NCBI GenBank assembly: GCA_937889705.1 | Contig: CALBYO010000153.1 | Location: forward strand, 1 to 6,305 | Source: an uncultured Bacillota bacterium | GTDB taxonomy: Bacteria; Bacillota; Clostridia; Christensenellales; UBA1242 | Direction: 5' to 3' | Length of the DNA stretch: 6,305 nucleotides | Shown: piece after piece, positions 6,002 through 6,305 of the stretch | Layout: each line of letters begins with the position of its first letter | Numbering within the stretch: the first letter of the stretch is position 1 | Translations under genes and position numbers: made by a program | Notes under the pieces: generated by a model | What the model saw: only the letters and a program-made list of their open reading frames with translations | What the model was told of the DNA's origin: nothing | Database searches by the model: none

Positions 6002-6305
6002 AAATTAATTCAATTCGATTTCCTGGAAGTTTTTTGACTATACCCTTGATTTCAAAAATTGTCAAGCAAGAATTTAACTTACTTGTTGGCAAATTTGTAA
6101 TTTCTTGTAACTGCTCAACAGTTTTGCCTTCCAATTTTAATGCGTCTAAAATCATTTGTTCTTCAACTGAAACTTGAATATTTGTAGGTTTTACAGATTT
6201 CACAACATTATTTTTGAACTTTGAAACAATATCTTCATATCCAAGCACGCAAGCGCCTTGTAAAGTTCTTATAAGTCTGTTCGTGCCCTTGCTCATTGCA
6301 CTGTT
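6000..6305 (-). CDS. dprA: DNA processing protein DprA (Smf), C-terminal part only
   Basis: DprA binds incoming single-stranded DNA and loads RecA during natural transformation; it is also widely conserved in bacteria not known to be competent. Only the last 101 residues are in the window, and the frame is open through the right edge, so the internal ATG at 6296 is not the real start. The visible part opens with the family motif S-x-GTN-x-LI, from the end of the Rossmann-like DNA-binding domain, here in the form MSKGTNRLI. It continues to a linker and then a winged-helix domain (about the last 60 residues) ending in a G-I-V-K-K-L-P-G-N-R pattern typical of the DprA C-terminal domain. The dprA-topA order is well known in Firmicutes such as Bacillus subtilis. 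Identification rests on motif recognition and synteny. Confidence 0.88.
   Translation of the reverse strand, partial: NSAMSKGTNRLIRTLQGACVLGYEDIVSKFKNNVVKSVKPTNIQVSVEEQMILDALKLEGKTVEQLQEITNLPTSKLNSCLTIFEIKGIVKKLPGNRIELI

Noticed and set aside
6000..6296. A complete 98-residue protein starting at the ATG at 6296
   Set aside because: The frame stays open to the right edge, and the residues before that Met continue a DprA core motif, so this is the tail of a longer dprA.
1..6305. A new defence, mobile or biosynthetic system
   Set aside because: Three of the five genes are ordinary housekeeping genes, and the other two are unassigned surface proteins with no nuclease, transposase, toxin or modification-enzyme motifs and no flanking repeats.

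Overview
The window is a low-GC bacterial chromosome segment with the standard genetic code (tryptophan is always TGG), AAGGAG-type ribosome binding sites, sigma-70/SigA-type promoters and U-tract terminators. A lipoprotein signal peptide, a single-pass anchored surface protein and a dprA-topA gene pair point to a Firmicute, most likely an uncultured Clostridia-like lineage. That placement is inferred from style and synteny, not from a database match.

From left to right there are five genes. (1) A probable lipoprotein on the minus strand runs off the left edge. (2) A 325-residue minus-strand protein has an N-terminal membrane anchor, an Asn-Pro/Asp-Pro repeat linker and an unrecognised extracytoplasmic domain. 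It ends in its own terminator, and gene 1 then starts from a separate promoter. (3) thrS, threonyl-tRNA synthetase, is on the plus strand and diverges from gene 2 across a 147-bp region holding two back-to-back promoters. (4) topA, DNA topoisomerase I, is on the minus strand and converges on thrS over one shared hairpin terminator. (5) The 3' end of dprA lies immediately upstream of topA in the same operon and is cut by the right edge.

The right side is housekeeping: DNA processing (DprA), supercoiling relaxation (TopA) and tRNA charging (ThrRS). The left side is lineage-specific cell-surface material with no recognisable function. I see no RNA gene, insertion sequence, prophage, CRISPR array or defence/toxin module, and nothing that amounts to a new multi-gene system. 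The items most worth a second look are: a lipoprotein promoter that abuts the start codon and predicts a leaderless mRNA; an atypical threonine-recognition segment in ThrRS; a thrS leader too short for a T-box; and the regularly spaced G-tract repeat encoding the Asn-Pro linker.
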